A stretch of DNA of 64,000 bases from CAZNLH01 sp964573995 (GTDB taxonomy: Bacteria; Gemmatimonadota; CAZMKB01; CAZNLH01): assembly GCA_964573995.1 (NCBI GenBank), contig CAZNLH010000011.1, positions 1 to 64,000 of the forward strand, written 5' to 3'. Below are positions 46,085 through 54,859 of this stretch, piece by piece. The notes under the pieces were generated by a model that was given only the letters and a program-made list of their open reading frames with translations, searched no databases and was not told where the DNA came from. Position 1 is the stretch's first letter. Every line of letters begins with the position of its first letter. The position numbers were made by a program, and so were the translations under genes.

Positions 46085-47992
46085 TCAAATCGTTCGTTGT
46101 GGTTGTTCCACCATCTTCCCCCCTACGAATTCAAGGACGGAGGCGGTGATTTTCTCCGGTGTGAGGCCCACAACATCCAGCAACTTCTTGCGTGGACCAT
46201 GCCGAATGAACCGGTCCGGGATGCCGAGTTTCATAACCCGGCCATGGAACCGGCCATAGCGATGAAGGGCATCGTCCACCTGCGTCCCGAATCCGTTGAC
46301 TGATGTATTCTCCGCCAACGTAACGACCAGTTGAAAACGACGGGATATTTCTTTTAGGAGCACTTCGTCGAAGGGCTTGATAAAACGACAGTTTACGACT
46401 TCCGCCTTCACTCCCGCATCCCTGAGTTTTCTTCCGGCAAGGAGGGCGGGACGCACCATTGAGCCTACAGCCAGGATCACCACGTCCTCTCCATGTGCCA
46501 GGACTTCCCATGAACCCATCAAGATCTCGTGGAACATAGGGTCCTTGTCGATGGTGACCGCCTTATCCCGCGGATAGCGGATAGCAAAGGGGCCCTCTTC
46601 ATAGCGAACCGCTGTCACCAAGAGGTTTCGAAGTTCACTGCCGTCTTTCGGTGCAGTGACCACGAAATTGGGGATCATCGTAAGGTACGAGAGATCGAAT
46701 ACGCCGTGATGAGTGGGGCCATCTTCTCCCACGAGCCCCCCCCTGTCGATGACGAAGACAACGGGGAGGGACTGCAGGGCAACGTCATGGATCAATTGGT
46801 CTACGGCCCGCTGCAGAAAAGTTGAATAGATCGCAACAACTGGCTTCATGCCGGCCGCGGCCAATCCTGCAGAAAAAGTCACGGCATGTGCCTCTGCGAT
46901 CCCTACATCGAAAAACCTGTCGGGAAATTTCTCTTTGAAGAGGCTCAATCCTGTTCCGGTAGGCATGGCCGCGCTCACCGCGACGATTCTATCGTCCCCC
47001 GCACCGAGTTCGACGAGCGCATCGCCCAATACCTTTGTATATCTGACACCCCTCCCCTTAGAATTGCTCTTCCCCGTGACCTTGCAAAAAGCGCCTACGC
47101 CATGAAAATGCGCAGAGTCCTTTTCGGCCTGAGGATAGCCCTTTCCCTTCACGGTCAGCACATGAACAAACTTCGGGCCGGGTATTTCCTTTACGCTCCT
47201 CATGGCGCGCAGGAGTTCTTCCAGATTATGCCCGTCAATAGGTCCAAAATAACGAAAGCCCAAGACCTCGAAGAGCATCCCAGGGGTGATCAAACTCTTC
47301 AGGCTCTCCTCGAGGCGACGCGCGAGCACCCTGACACTGTCCCCAATCGACGGAACCTTGCCGGTTATACGCCATATCTCATTCTTTATTCGGTTGTAAA
47401 TGGGATTGGTGATAATGCCCGTCAGGTATCTGGATATCGCCCCAACGTTAGGCGATATAGACATCTTGTTATCGTTGAGGATAACGGTGATATCCGTGCC
47501 GGACGCCCCCGCATTGTTCAGGCCCTCATACGCCAGCCCGCCGGTCAATGCGCCGTCCCCTACTACTGCAAGGACCTCATTGTCGCTATGAAGGTGATCG
47601 CGGGCAACGGCAAACCCGAGGGCGGCTGATATCGACGTGCTCGCATGACCTGCTCCGAAGGAATCGTAGCGGCTCTCGGACCTGTTGGTAAATCCGGAAA
47701 GCCCTCCGTATTGCCTTAGCGTCTTGAACGCCTCCCTCCTCCCGGTCAGTATCTTGTGGGCATAACTCTGGTGTCCGACATCCCAGACAACTATATCCTC
47801 CGGGAAATTGTAAATATAGTGGAGCACAACTGTCAACTCTATCACCCCGAGACTCGGCGCGAGGTGACCCCCCGTCTCGGAGACGACCGAGATGATGTAT
47901 TCGCGCAGTTCGGTGCAAAGGAGCCCCAGTTCCTCAACGGTGAGTTTCTTCAGGTCGGAAGGCCCATTTATGCCATCAAGAAGTTTTCCCAT
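46085..47992 (-). CDS. dxs: 1-Deoxy-D-xylulose-5-phosphate synthase
   Basis: A 635-residue thiamine-diphosphate enzyme starting the MEP isoprenoid pathway from pyruvate and glyceraldehyde-3-phosphate. VVGDGALTGGLAYEGLNNAG is the cofactor GDG motif, with DRGGLVGEDGPTHHGVFD in the transketolase-like domain. With ispA next to it, this is the isoprenoid part of the block. Confidence 0.95.
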   Translation of the reverse strand: MGKLLDGINGPSDLKKLTVEELGLLCTELREYIISVVSETGGHLAPSLGVIELTVVLHYIYNFPEDIVVWDVGHQSYAHKILTGRREAFKTLRQYGGLSGFTNRSESRYDSFGAGHASTSISAALGFAVARDHLHSDNEVLAVVGDGALTGGLAYEGLNNAGASGTDITVILNDNKMSISPNVGAISRYLTGIITNPIYNRIKNEIWRITGKVPSIGDSVRVLARRLEESLKSLITPGMLFEVLGFRYFGPIDGHNLEELLRAMRSVKEIPGPKFVHVLTVKGKGYPQAEKDSAHFHGVGAFCKVTGKSNSKGRGVRYTKVLGDALVELGAGDDRIVAVSAAMPTGTGLSLFKEKFPDRFFDVGIAEAHAVTFSAGLAAAGMKPVVAIYSTFLQRAVDQLIHDVALQSLPVVFVIDRGGLVGEDGPTHHGVFDLSYLTMIPNFVVTAPKDGSELRNLLVTAVRYEEGPFAIRYPRDKAVTIDKDPMFHEILMGSWEVLAHGEDVVILAVGSMVRPALLAGRKLRDAGVKAEVVNCRFIKPFDEVLLKEISRRFQLVVTLAENTSVNGFGTQVDDALHRYGRFHGRVMKLGIPDRFIRHGPRKKLLDVVGLTPEKITASVLEFVGGKMVEQPQRTI

Positions 47993-48048
47993 TTCCTCGA
48001 ATCTTCCTCCTCTTCACTGATCGACCCCTCGCACCTGACTCCCCTTCC

Positions 48049-48963
48049 CTACCTCTTCATACCCCTCTCCCTCACCAGGTCGAGCACCTGTCGCAGTATC
48101 GAATCCCCCGCCCCAGCCTCCTCGAGCGCTTTTTCCGACCTCCTTATCTCTTCGAGCAGACGGCGCTCAGAGACCTCCTCACCGAATACGGAGGGGAAGG
48201 TCGCCTTTTTCAAGACAGAGTCTCGTCCTGTACGCTTCCCCATGGCCTGAAAATCGGCCCTCCTGTCGAGCAGGTCATCCGCGATCTGGTATGCCAGGCC
48301 GAGGTGCAGGCCAAATCGCCGAAAGGAATCAAGCCTCCCCCCGGTCGCTCCCCCCACAACAGCCCCAACCTCCACCGCGCCCTCGATCATGCTGGCCGTC
48401 TTCAGGCGGTGAATCTCCTCGACGACCCCGGCATCCACCTTCCTTCCCTCCCAGTAGAGGTCCATCATCTGGCCGCCTATCATCCCCTCGAATCCGGCCC
48501 CCCTGGTGAAGACAGAGAGCACGGCCCTTCCCACGCGGGGTGGAAGATCGCTGTCCCGGACCAGGCCGAAGACTCGAGCATAGGCGAAGCAGAGCAGATC
48601 CACTCCCGCAAAGACGGCGGAGTTCATCCCGTGCAGGCGATGAAGCGTCGGCCGGCCCCGCCGGTAATCATCGTCGTCCATAATTGGCAGATCATCGTGA
48701 ACAAGGGAGAAATTATGCAATATCTCCCACGAAAGTGCAAACGGATAGATATAATCCCCACTGCCGCCGAGCGCCCGGTACGCAAGTATGCTCAATATCG
48801 GCCGAAGCCGTTTCCCCCCTGACCTCATGACATATTTCATGCGTCCTTCACGATCGTCGATACCCGGATCCCCTGGAAACCAGATGTCAACCAGTTGATC
48901 CAGCCGCTCGCCCTCGACCGCCAGGACCTCTGAGATCGCTGATCTCGGTTCAACCTTCGCCAT
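48049..48963 (-). CDS. ispA: Polyprenyl synthetase (farnesyl/geranylgeranyl diphosphate synthase)
   Basis: A 304-residue prenyltransferase with both aspartate-rich motifs, DDLPIMDDDD (first, with the DDxxxxD form typical of bacterial FPP synthases) and DDLLD (second). Product chain length is not certain. The start overlaps the xseB stop by 14 bases. Confidence 0.9.
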   Translation of the reverse strand: MAKVEPRSAISEVLAVEGERLDQLVDIWFPGDPGIDDREGRMKYVMRSGGKRLRPILSILAYRALGGSGDYIYPFALSWEILHNFSLVHDDLPIMDDDDYRRGRPTLHRLHGMNSAVFAGVDLLCFAYARVFGLVRDSDLPPRVGRAVLSVFTRGAGFEGMIGGQMMDLYWEGRKVDAGVVEEIHRLKTASMIEGAVEVGAVVGGATGGRLDSFRRFGLHLGLAYQIADDLLDRRADFQAMGKRTGRDSVLKKATFPSVFGEEVSERRLLEEIRRSEKALEEAGAGDSILRQVLDLVRERGMKR

Positions 48964-49234
48964 CTTCCCGGTAATAACCCTCCTCCCGAGGTTCGAGATC
49001 CCCCAGGACCAGGTCGTCCCCTTCGGTCCCCAGGACCTTGCGGACCTTGAGCCGACTCTCTTTCAACTTCTTCTGGGCCGACTTGACTATGGCCGTCCCC
49101 TCCTCGAAGAGGTCGAGGGCCACCTCGAGGGATACCCCCTCGGATTCGAGTTCACTCACGATTTCCCCGAGGCGCTTCAATTCATCCTCGAAACTCCTGC
49201 CACCGGCCTTCTTCGAGGCGTCTCTCTTGCTCAT
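48950..49234 (-). CDS. xseB: Exodeoxyribonuclease VII small subunit
   Basis: A 94-residue helical protein matching XseB (ELKRLGEIVSELESEGVSLE, then LDLFEEGTAIVKSAQKKL). The ATG at 49234 overlaps the xseA TGA (ATGA), so the subunits are translated together. The tail is acidic. Confidence 0.9.
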   Translation of the reverse strand: MSKRDASKKAGGRSFEDELKRLGEIVSELESEGVSLEVALDLFEEGTAIVKSAQKKLKESRLKVRKVLGTEGDDLVLGDLEPREEGYYREDGEG

Positions 49235-50445
49235 CGTTCCTCCACTTCCAGGACCTCGCACTCCGCCTTTCCCACCTCAAAGCGGATACCGACCCTGTCG
49301 CCCATGGAGAGAACAGCGGCTTTCCGAACGAGGCCTCCCCCCGGCAGCCTGTACGTTATTGAATAACCACGGGCCAGCGTGGCCAACGGGCTGAGAATGT
49401 CCAGCCTTCCGGCCAGGTCGGCAAGTCCCTGCTCCATCCCGTGAAGCAATTCAGCCAGGTCCCTCTTCATCGTCAGGTGCTGCCGGTCCAACCGCTGAAT
49501 CATCTCCTCGATCATCCCGGGAACTCGTTTCAGTCCATGGCTCGAGGCGAGGTATTGAAATCGCCGCGTAAGCCTTTCGAGGATGAGTTCAACTTCCCGG
49601 CGCATCTTCATCTCCATCATTCTCAGGTTGGACAGCAGCCGGTCGGAATCCGGAACGATCAACTCGCCGGCCGCCGAGGGCGTCGGCGCCCTGATATCGG
49701 AGACGAGGTCCGAAATCGTGAAATCGATCTCGTGACCCACCGCCGACACCACAGGGAGTACCGAAGATGAAATCGCCCTCGCGACCACTTCTTCATTGAA
49801 TGCCCATAGATCCTCCAGCGATCCGCCCCCCCTGCCCACTATCAGCACATCCGGAACCCCCCATCGATTCATCGCCTCTATGGCGTGAGCGATCTCTTCC
49901 GCCGCCCCCTCACCCTGGACCCTTACGGGGAAGAGGATGATATCCGCCATGGGATAACGACGGCCGATTATAGAGATCATGTCCCTGATTGCTGCGCCCT
50001 TGGGTGAGGTGATTATGCCGATCACGGATGGGTACTGCGGCAGGGCCTTCTTGCGCGATTCATCGAACAGACCCTCTGACTTCAATCGCTCCTTGAGCCT
50101 CTCATATTCCAGGTGCAGCAAGCCTCTGCCAAGCGGCCTCAACTCAGAGAGTATCAATTGATAACGCCCGGACGGTGGGTAGATCGACACCCTGCCCATG
50201 GCCAGTACGCTCAGCCCATCCCTCGGCTCGAAGTCGAGACCCGTATTCCTGCTTCGAAACATAACGGACGGCAATTGAGCCCTCTCGTCCTTCAGGGAAA
50301 AGTAGAGGTGACCCGAGGCCGCCCGGACCAAGTTGGACACCTCCCCCTGAACCCAAACCGATGGAAACTCTCCTTCCAGGGTCCCCCTGATCAAGGTTGT
50401 CAACTCACTAACCGTGAGAACATCCGCCGAGTTCATTTCTTCCAT
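49231..50445 (-). CDS. xseA: Exodeoxyribonuclease VII large subunit
   Basis: A 404-residue nuclease subunit. The N-terminal OB fold (VWVQGEVSNLVRAASGHLYF) and the conserved GRGGGSLEDLWAFN are clear, followed by a coiled coil that binds XseB. Degrades single-stranded DNA. About 150 bases separate it from folD. Confidence 0.95.
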   Translation of the reverse strand: MEEMNSADVLTVSELTTLIRGTLEGEFPSVWVQGEVSNLVRAASGHLYFSLKDERAQLPSVMFRSRNTGLDFEPRDGLSVLAMGRVSIYPPSGRYQLILSELRPLGRGLLHLEYERLKERLKSEGLFDESRKKALPQYPSVIGIITSPKGAAIRDMISIIGRRYPMADIILFPVRVQGEGAAEEIAHAIEAMNRWGVPDVLIVGRGGGSLEDLWAFNEEVVARAISSSVLPVVSAVGHEIDFTISDLVSDIRAPTPSAAGELIVPDSDRLLSNLRMMEMKMRREVELILERLTRRFQYLASSHGLKRVPGMIEEMIQRLDRQHLTMKRDLAELLHGMEQGLADLAGRLDILSPLATLARGYSITYRLPGGGLVRKAAVLSMGDRVGIRFEVGKAECEVLEVEER

Positions 50446-50595
50446 TCTCGAAATCCAATCGATCAGCAGTATCAGGCCGCTCTATCCATTCGTCTCAAGC
50501 AGGGTTACGAGCGGGCGCAACGATGGAGTCGCTATCCGCGATACGGATGAACGGCCCTCACCTGGCGAACAACAGGAACGGAACGAATGCCCCGT

Positions 50596-51498
50596 CTATC
50601 CATTCAACGGGGCGGACTTCGCCGCCGTCAGGGTGTTTTTCATCAACATGGCGATAGTCATCGGGCCGACGCCTCCCGGCACAGGCGTAATGGCCGAGGC
50701 GACATCCCGAACCGATTCGAAGTCAACATCCCCCACCAGTCGATACCCTTTTTCGCTCGATGGATCCTCCACCCGGTTCACGCCGACATCCACCACAACC
50801 GCCCCGGGCCGGATCATGTCCGCCGTTACAAAGCGCGGCCTTCCGATCGCTACGACCAGTATGTCCGCCTGAGAGGTGAAGTGCGCGATATCCGGAGTTC
50901 TGCTGTGGCATACGGTCACCGTGGCGTTAGCCCCCTCTTCTTTCAGGAGCAAGAGGTTTGCAAGGGGCCTGCCGACGATATTGCTCCTTCCTATTATAAC
51001 AACGTGCCTTCCCTCCACCTTGATGCCGCTCCTTTGCAGGAGGACCTGTATCCCGTGGGGAGTGCAAGGCTTCAGTAATGACCGGCCTTCAAGGAGTCTT
51101 CCCATGTTCACCGGGTGGAAGCCATCCACATCCTTTGACGGATCGATGGAATCGATGATGGCCGTCTCGTCGAGATGATCAGGCAGGGGGAGTTGGACCA
51201 GGATGCCGTGGATTCGCGGGTCGTTGTTTAGAGATGCGATCACATCGAGGAGTTCCCGCTCGGTCGCATTGCCGGAAAGGGCACGGGTGATCGAATAGAT
51301 ACCCAGTTCGTCGCACGCCCTGTTCTTCATCCTGACGTATACCCTTGATGAGGGATTATCTCCCACCAGGACGAACGCCAGGCCCGGGCGCAGGCCCCTG
51401 CCGGCCATACTCTTGACTTCCGACCTGACTTCCTCCTTGATCCCTGCGGATATCTCGGTCCCGTTTATCAACCTGCACTGCAATCGTCGAACCCCCAT
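50596..51498 (-). CDS. folD: Methylenetetrahydrofolate dehydrogenase / cyclohydrolase
   Basis: A 300-residue bifunctional folate enzyme. YVRMKNRACDELGI holds the catalytic YxxxK, GRSNIVGRPLANLLL the NADP loop, and PVPGGVGPMTIAML the C-terminal signature. Six bases after ymdB. Confidence 0.95.
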   Translation of the reverse strand: MGVRRLQCRLINGTEISAGIKEEVRSEVKSMAGRGLRPGLAFVLVGDNPSSRVYVRMKNRACDELGIYSITRALSGNATERELLDVIASLNNDPRIHGILVQLPLPDHLDETAIIDSIDPSKDVDGFHPVNMGRLLEGRSLLKPCTPHGIQVLLQRSGIKVEGRHVVIIGRSNIVGRPLANLLLLKEEGANATVTVCHSRTPDIAHFTSQADILVVAIGRPRFVTADMIRPGAVVVDVGVNRVEDPSSEKGYRLVGDVDFESVRDVASAITPVPGGVGPMTIAMLMKNTLTAAKSAPLNG

Positions 51499-51504
51499 TC
51501 CATA

Positions 51505-52290
51505 TCAGTTGGTTAGGGCATACACCACTCTGCGGATCGAACCCGCTTTGCCCGACTGATCATCCACCTCCAAAACGACCCCCATCATCCTGACGTCTGA
51601 ACCATCCGGGACGAAACGTCTCGGCAACTGCGTGAGGAACCTCTGAATCGCCTCCTTTTTCCTCATCCCTATGACCCCGGATATGGAGCCTGTCATCCCG
51701 GCATCGGTGATGTAGGCGGTCCCTCCGTCGAGGACACGCTCATCGGCCGTCTGGACGTGTGTGTGCGTCCCGATGAGGCCGCTCACCCTACTATTCAGGT
51801 ACCAGCCCATCGCTATCTTCTCTGCAGTCGCCTCCGCGTGAAAGTCCACCAGGATCGTCCTGGTCTTTTCCCTCAACCGCTCTATGGCGCCGTCCGCCTT
51901 CCGGAAAGGGCAATCAATCGACGGCATGAATGCCCTTCCCTGCAGGTTGAGGACGCCGATCGCGGCACCCGTTTGAGCATGAAACACTCCCATACCCCTT
52001 CCCGGGGTCCCGGGCGGGTAATTGAGAGGCCTGAGGAGTCTCTCTTCCTTGTCGATATATGGCATGATCTCTTTGCGGTCCCAGATGTGGTTTCCGCTCG
52101 TCAACACATCAATTCCCGCCGAGAATAGTTCATCAGCGGAGTCGGGGGTCAATCCGAATCCACCGGCACCATTTTCCGCATTGGCGATGCAAAAGTCTAT
52201 ATCCTCGGCCTGCCGAAACTCCGCGAAGGCCCCCTTCAAGAATTTCCGACCCGCCTTCCCTATTATATCTCCGATAAACAGGATCTTCAA
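51505..52290 (-). CDS. ymdB: YmdB-family metallophosphoesterase
   Basis: A 261-residue enzyme of the TIGR00282 family, known in Bacillus as a cyclic-nucleotide phosphodiesterase affecting motility and biofilm. Metal-binding motifs FIGDIIGKAGR, NAENGAGG, SGNHIWDR and GTHTHVQTADE are all present. The rny-ymdB pairing is conserved widely. Confidence 0.9.
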   Translation of the reverse strand: MKILFIGDIIGKAGRKFLKGAFAEFRQAEDIDFCIANAENGAGGFGLTPDSADELFSAGIDVLTSGNHIWDRKEIMPYIDKEERLLRPLNYPPGTPGRGMGVFHAQTGAAIGVLNLQGRAFMPSIDCPFRKADGAIERLREKTRTILVDFHAEATAEKIAMGWYLNSRVSGLIGTHTHVQTADERVLDGGTAYITDAGMTGSISGVIGMRKKEAIQRFLTQLPRRFVPDGSDVRMMGVVLEVDDQSGKAGSIRRVVYALTN

Positions 52291-52305
52291 TCTACCACTT
52301 ACTCC

Positions 52306-53877
52306 CTAACGAGCGTAATCCACTGATCGGACTTCCCTGATGACCGACACCTTGATATGGCCGGGATACTCCAGTTCTTTTTCTATCTTCCGGGCTATCT
52401 CGCTCGACATCTGATCCGTGTTCGTGTCATCAACTGCATCAGGCTCGACGATCACGCGGATCTCACGTCCGGCCTGGATTGCATAGGACTTCTGTACACC
52501 GTAGAAAGAATCAGCGAGTTCTTCGAGTTTTTCAAGGCGCCGTATGTACGTCTCGAACGTCTCACGCCTCGCCCCGGGCCTGGCACCAGAGAGTGCATCC
52601 GCCGCCTGCACGAGCACCGCGATCACCGATTTTGGTTCGACATCATTGTGATGGGCCTCTATCGCATGAACGATGACCGGGTCTTCCTTGTATTTCTTCG
52701 CCAACTCGACGCCGAGTTGGACATGCGTCCCCTCGCTCTCATGGGTAAGAGACTTACCTATGTCATGGAGGAGTGCTGCACGCCTTGCGGTCTTTTCATC
52801 GAAATTCAGTTCGCTCGCCATCAACCCGGCGATGATGGCCGACTCCTTCAAGTGCTGAAGCACATTTTGACCGTAACTCGTCCGATACTTCAGTTTGCCT
52901 ATCAGGTGAATCAGGTCGGGGTGAAGACCGTGAATTCCCAGTTCATATACCGTCTCCTCCCCGGTCTGCTGTATGATCTCCTCTATTTCTTTCGTGGCCT
53001 TCCCCACGACGTCTTCGATCCTGCCCGGATGAATCCTGCCATCCGACACGAGTTTTGCGAGGGCAATCCTGGCGGTCTCCCTCCTGACAGGGTCGAACGC
53101 GGACAGGATCACTGCTTCAGGCGTGTCATCGATAATGACATTGACCCCGGTAGCCATCTCGAAGGACCTGATGTTCCTGCCCTCCCTGCCGATAATCCGT
53201 CCCTTCATCTCGTCGTTCGGCAAGGATACGACGGAGACCGTCGACTCTACCACCTGGTCCGCGGCGCATCGCTGAATGGCATCTACAATGATCTTTTTTG
53301 CCTCTTTCTCAGCAATCCGCTTGGTGCTCTCCTTTATCTCCTTGAGAGTCTGTGATGCCTCGAGCCTCGCTTCCTCTTCAAGATTGGCAATCAGTTCTTT
53401 CTTCGCCTCCAGCGCGCTCAAGCCTGCAATTCGCTCGAGCCGTTGGTTCTGTTCATGAATCAACTGGGAAAGACGAGATTCCTTGGCCTTCAACGCCTTG
53501 TCACGATCAAGGAATTCCTCGCTCAATCGCTTGAGTTCCCGCTCCTTCTTCTCGATGAGATCAAGTTTACGGGTGAAGGTTGCTTCCTGATCCTTGAATT
53601 TCCACTCCATTTGCCCCAGTTGCTTACGGCGTTCATTGGTCTCCTCTTCAAATTTTACCTTTGCCTTGTAGAGTTCCTCCTTCATCTCAATTGCTGCGGT
53701 TTTCTTGATATTCTCTCCTTCGTGCCTTGCATCGTCGATGATTCTTTCAGCCTTCCGCTCGGCTTCCAGGATCGCCTTCACGGAGATGCTCTTCCTTAAG
53801 ATGAATCCGAGAAAGAAAGCGACGGTAGCAATGAGGAGAGATCCAACCAGGACATAGACAAAGGGGTAACCTAACAT
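52306..53877 (-). CDS. rny: Ribonuclease Y
   Basis: A 523-residue membrane-tethered endoribonuclease that starts mRNA decay. An N-terminal membrane segment (residues about 5-25), a long coiled coil (about 30-200), a KH domain with [15 protein letters not shown], and an HD domain with [12 protein letters not shown]. Length and order are textbook. The 6S RNA gene lies directly upstream. Confidence 0.95.
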   Translation of the reverse strand: MLGYPFVYVLVGSLLIATVAFFLGFILRKSISVKAILEAERKAERIIDDARHEGENIKKTAAIEMKEELYKAKVKFEEETNERRKQLGQMEWKFKDQEATFTRKLDLIEKKERELKRLSEEFLDRDKALKAKESRLSQLIHEQNQRLERIAGLSALEAKKELIANLEEEARLEASQTLKEIKESTKRIAEKEAKKIIVDAIQRCAADQVVESTVSVVSLPNDEMKGRIIGREGRNIRSFEMATGVNVIIDDTPEAVILSAFDPVRRETARIALAKLVSDGRIHPGRIEDVVGKATKEIEEIIQQTGEETVYELGIHGLHPDLIHLIGKLKYRTSYGQNVLQHLKESAIIAGLMASELNFDEKTARRAALLHDIGKSLTHESEGTHVQLGVELAKKYKEDPVIVHAIEAHHNDVEPKSVIAVLVQAADALSGARPGARRETFETYIRRLEKLEELADSFYGVQKSYAIQAGREIRVIVEPDAVDDTNTDQMSSEIARKIEKELEYPGHIKVSVIREVRSVDYAR

Positions 53878-53917
53878 TTTTCTCTCCAGACTTTCCTGAT
53901 TTTAATTCAGGTGAAAT

Positions 53918-53935
53918 AAAAAATCCCCGCGCTCG
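53918..53935 (-). terminator. Rho-independent terminator of 6S RNA
   Basis: The closing stem of the RNA ends in GCGGGGA followed by six T (53918-53923 on the plus strand as A). It doubles as the terminator. Confidence 0.6.
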
Positions 53936-54105
53936 GTGGGAGAAAAGGATCTTTTGAACCTGACTCATATAGTGTGGGTATCTTCCCGTTGACATCTCAC
54001 TTCCCGGATCTACGGGCATGTAGTCAAGCAACGGAGACAGATTCCCGGTCAGTTAGTGTTGGCTCAAAATTTCGCTTTTCGCCACACACGGTGCAGGGAT
54101 TTTCT
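53918..54105 (-). ncRNA. ssrS: 6S RNA
   Basis: A 188-base transcript between zapA and rny. The ends pair: 5' AAAATCCCTGC near 54100 against 3' GCGGGGATTTTTT near 53925, giving a closing stem with a terminal T run. The middle contains complementary arms around a large internal loop, as in the promoter-mimicking bulge of 6S RNA. Length matches, and a promoter lies at the right distance. It binds RNA polymerase and would modulate it in stationary phase. Class call is by structure read by eye. Confidence 0.7.
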
Positions 54106-54111
54106 ACTATC

Positions 54112-54140
54112 AGTATAATAAATTTTTCCTGAATTGACAA
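54112..54140 (-). promoter_or_regulatory. Promoter of 6S RNA
   Basis: Minus strand: TTGTCA (54135-54140), an exact 17-base spacer, then TATACT (54112-54117), seven bases before the deduced 5' end. It separates 6S from the zapA transcript. Confidence 0.65.
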
Positions 54141-54161
54141 GGGGCTTCATCGAAGTCTCCA

Positions 54162-54464
54162 CTAATCGCCGAGGTCACACCCCTCCTGAAGACTCCTTAG
54201 CATCCCTTCAAGCCGGCGCCTGTGCTCTTCGTCTATTTGACCGGCCTTTTCCCTCACCTGGAAAAATTCATTGGTAATGGACATTGCAGCGAGGATGGCG
54301 ATCTTGTGGACGTCGGAAATTTTGGTCACTCGTGCCACTTGTTTCATGGCCTGATCCACGTAATCGGCCACCCGCCGGGTATATTCCGGAGACACCTCAC
54401 TCCTGATTCCCAGTTCTTCTCCAAAGATATTAACCTTCGTGCTACTCGGAGCGTCTCTGCCCAT
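54162..54464 (-). CDS. zapA: Cell division protein ZapA
   Basis: A 100-residue protein with the ZapA core (KVNIFGEELGIRSEVSPEY at the N-terminus, then a coiled coil). It cross-links FtsZ filaments. Directly followed by the 6S gene, as in many bacteria where zapA and ssrS are neighbours. Confidence 0.9.
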   Translation of the reverse strand: MGRDAPSSTKVNIFGEELGIRSEVSPEYTRRVADYVDQAMKQVARVTKISDVHKIAILAAMSITNEFFQVREKAGQIDEEHRRRLEGMLRSLQEGCDLGD

Positions 54465-54553
54465 TTTCCCTCAAGCGTGTCAAACTCAAGCCTAAATCCC
54501 CCACCTTCTTCCCATACTCCCGTAAAGACTACTACCAACACCACTCCGCCAGG

Positions 54554-54835
54554 TCACTCTTCACCAACCACATCCAGTTTCTTCAAAATCTCCCGAGCCT
54601 TACGCCCGACTCGTTCAATCTTTTCTTGAAGATCGCGGTTCCGTTCCCGCAATCCATCCAACCCTTCTTCGCCCCGCCCATCCCTCAGGGCCTTCTCGAG
54701 TTCAATCACCCTCGCCCTCAACCCCGCCGCCTCTCTCCTCGACCGCGCGAGTTCATCCAATACCCGGGCTACCCCCCTCTCCAACCGATCTAGGAGGGAG
54801 ACACCGCCGGCCCCGATTCCAGTCTCTTCGATAAT
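54554..54835 (-). CDS. ZapB-like coiled-coil protein with a possible ATT start
   Basis: A 93-residue protein that is almost entirely heptad-like coiled coil (LRARVIELEKALRDGRGEE), standing just upstream of zapA, where a ZapB-like partner would be expected. The conventional start is a TTG at 54784 with no ribosome site. Upstream, an in-frame ATT at 54835 has AGGAGG six bases before it. pheT ends 23 bases earlier in the same frame. I therefore suggest initiation at ATT. Function inferred only from shape and place. Confidence 0.5.
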   Translation of the reverse strand: MIEETGIGAGGVSLLDRLERGVARVLDELARSRREAAGLRARVIELEKALRDGRGEEGLDGLRERNRDLQEKIERVGRKAREILKKLDVVGEE

Positions 54836-54859
54836 CTTCCGCCTCCTGTCTTTTCTTCT

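Noticed and set aside
52357..53355. Plus-strand 332-codon ORF opposite rny
   Set aside because: Exactly antisense to the conserved KH and HD coding region, so it is a codon-bias shadow.
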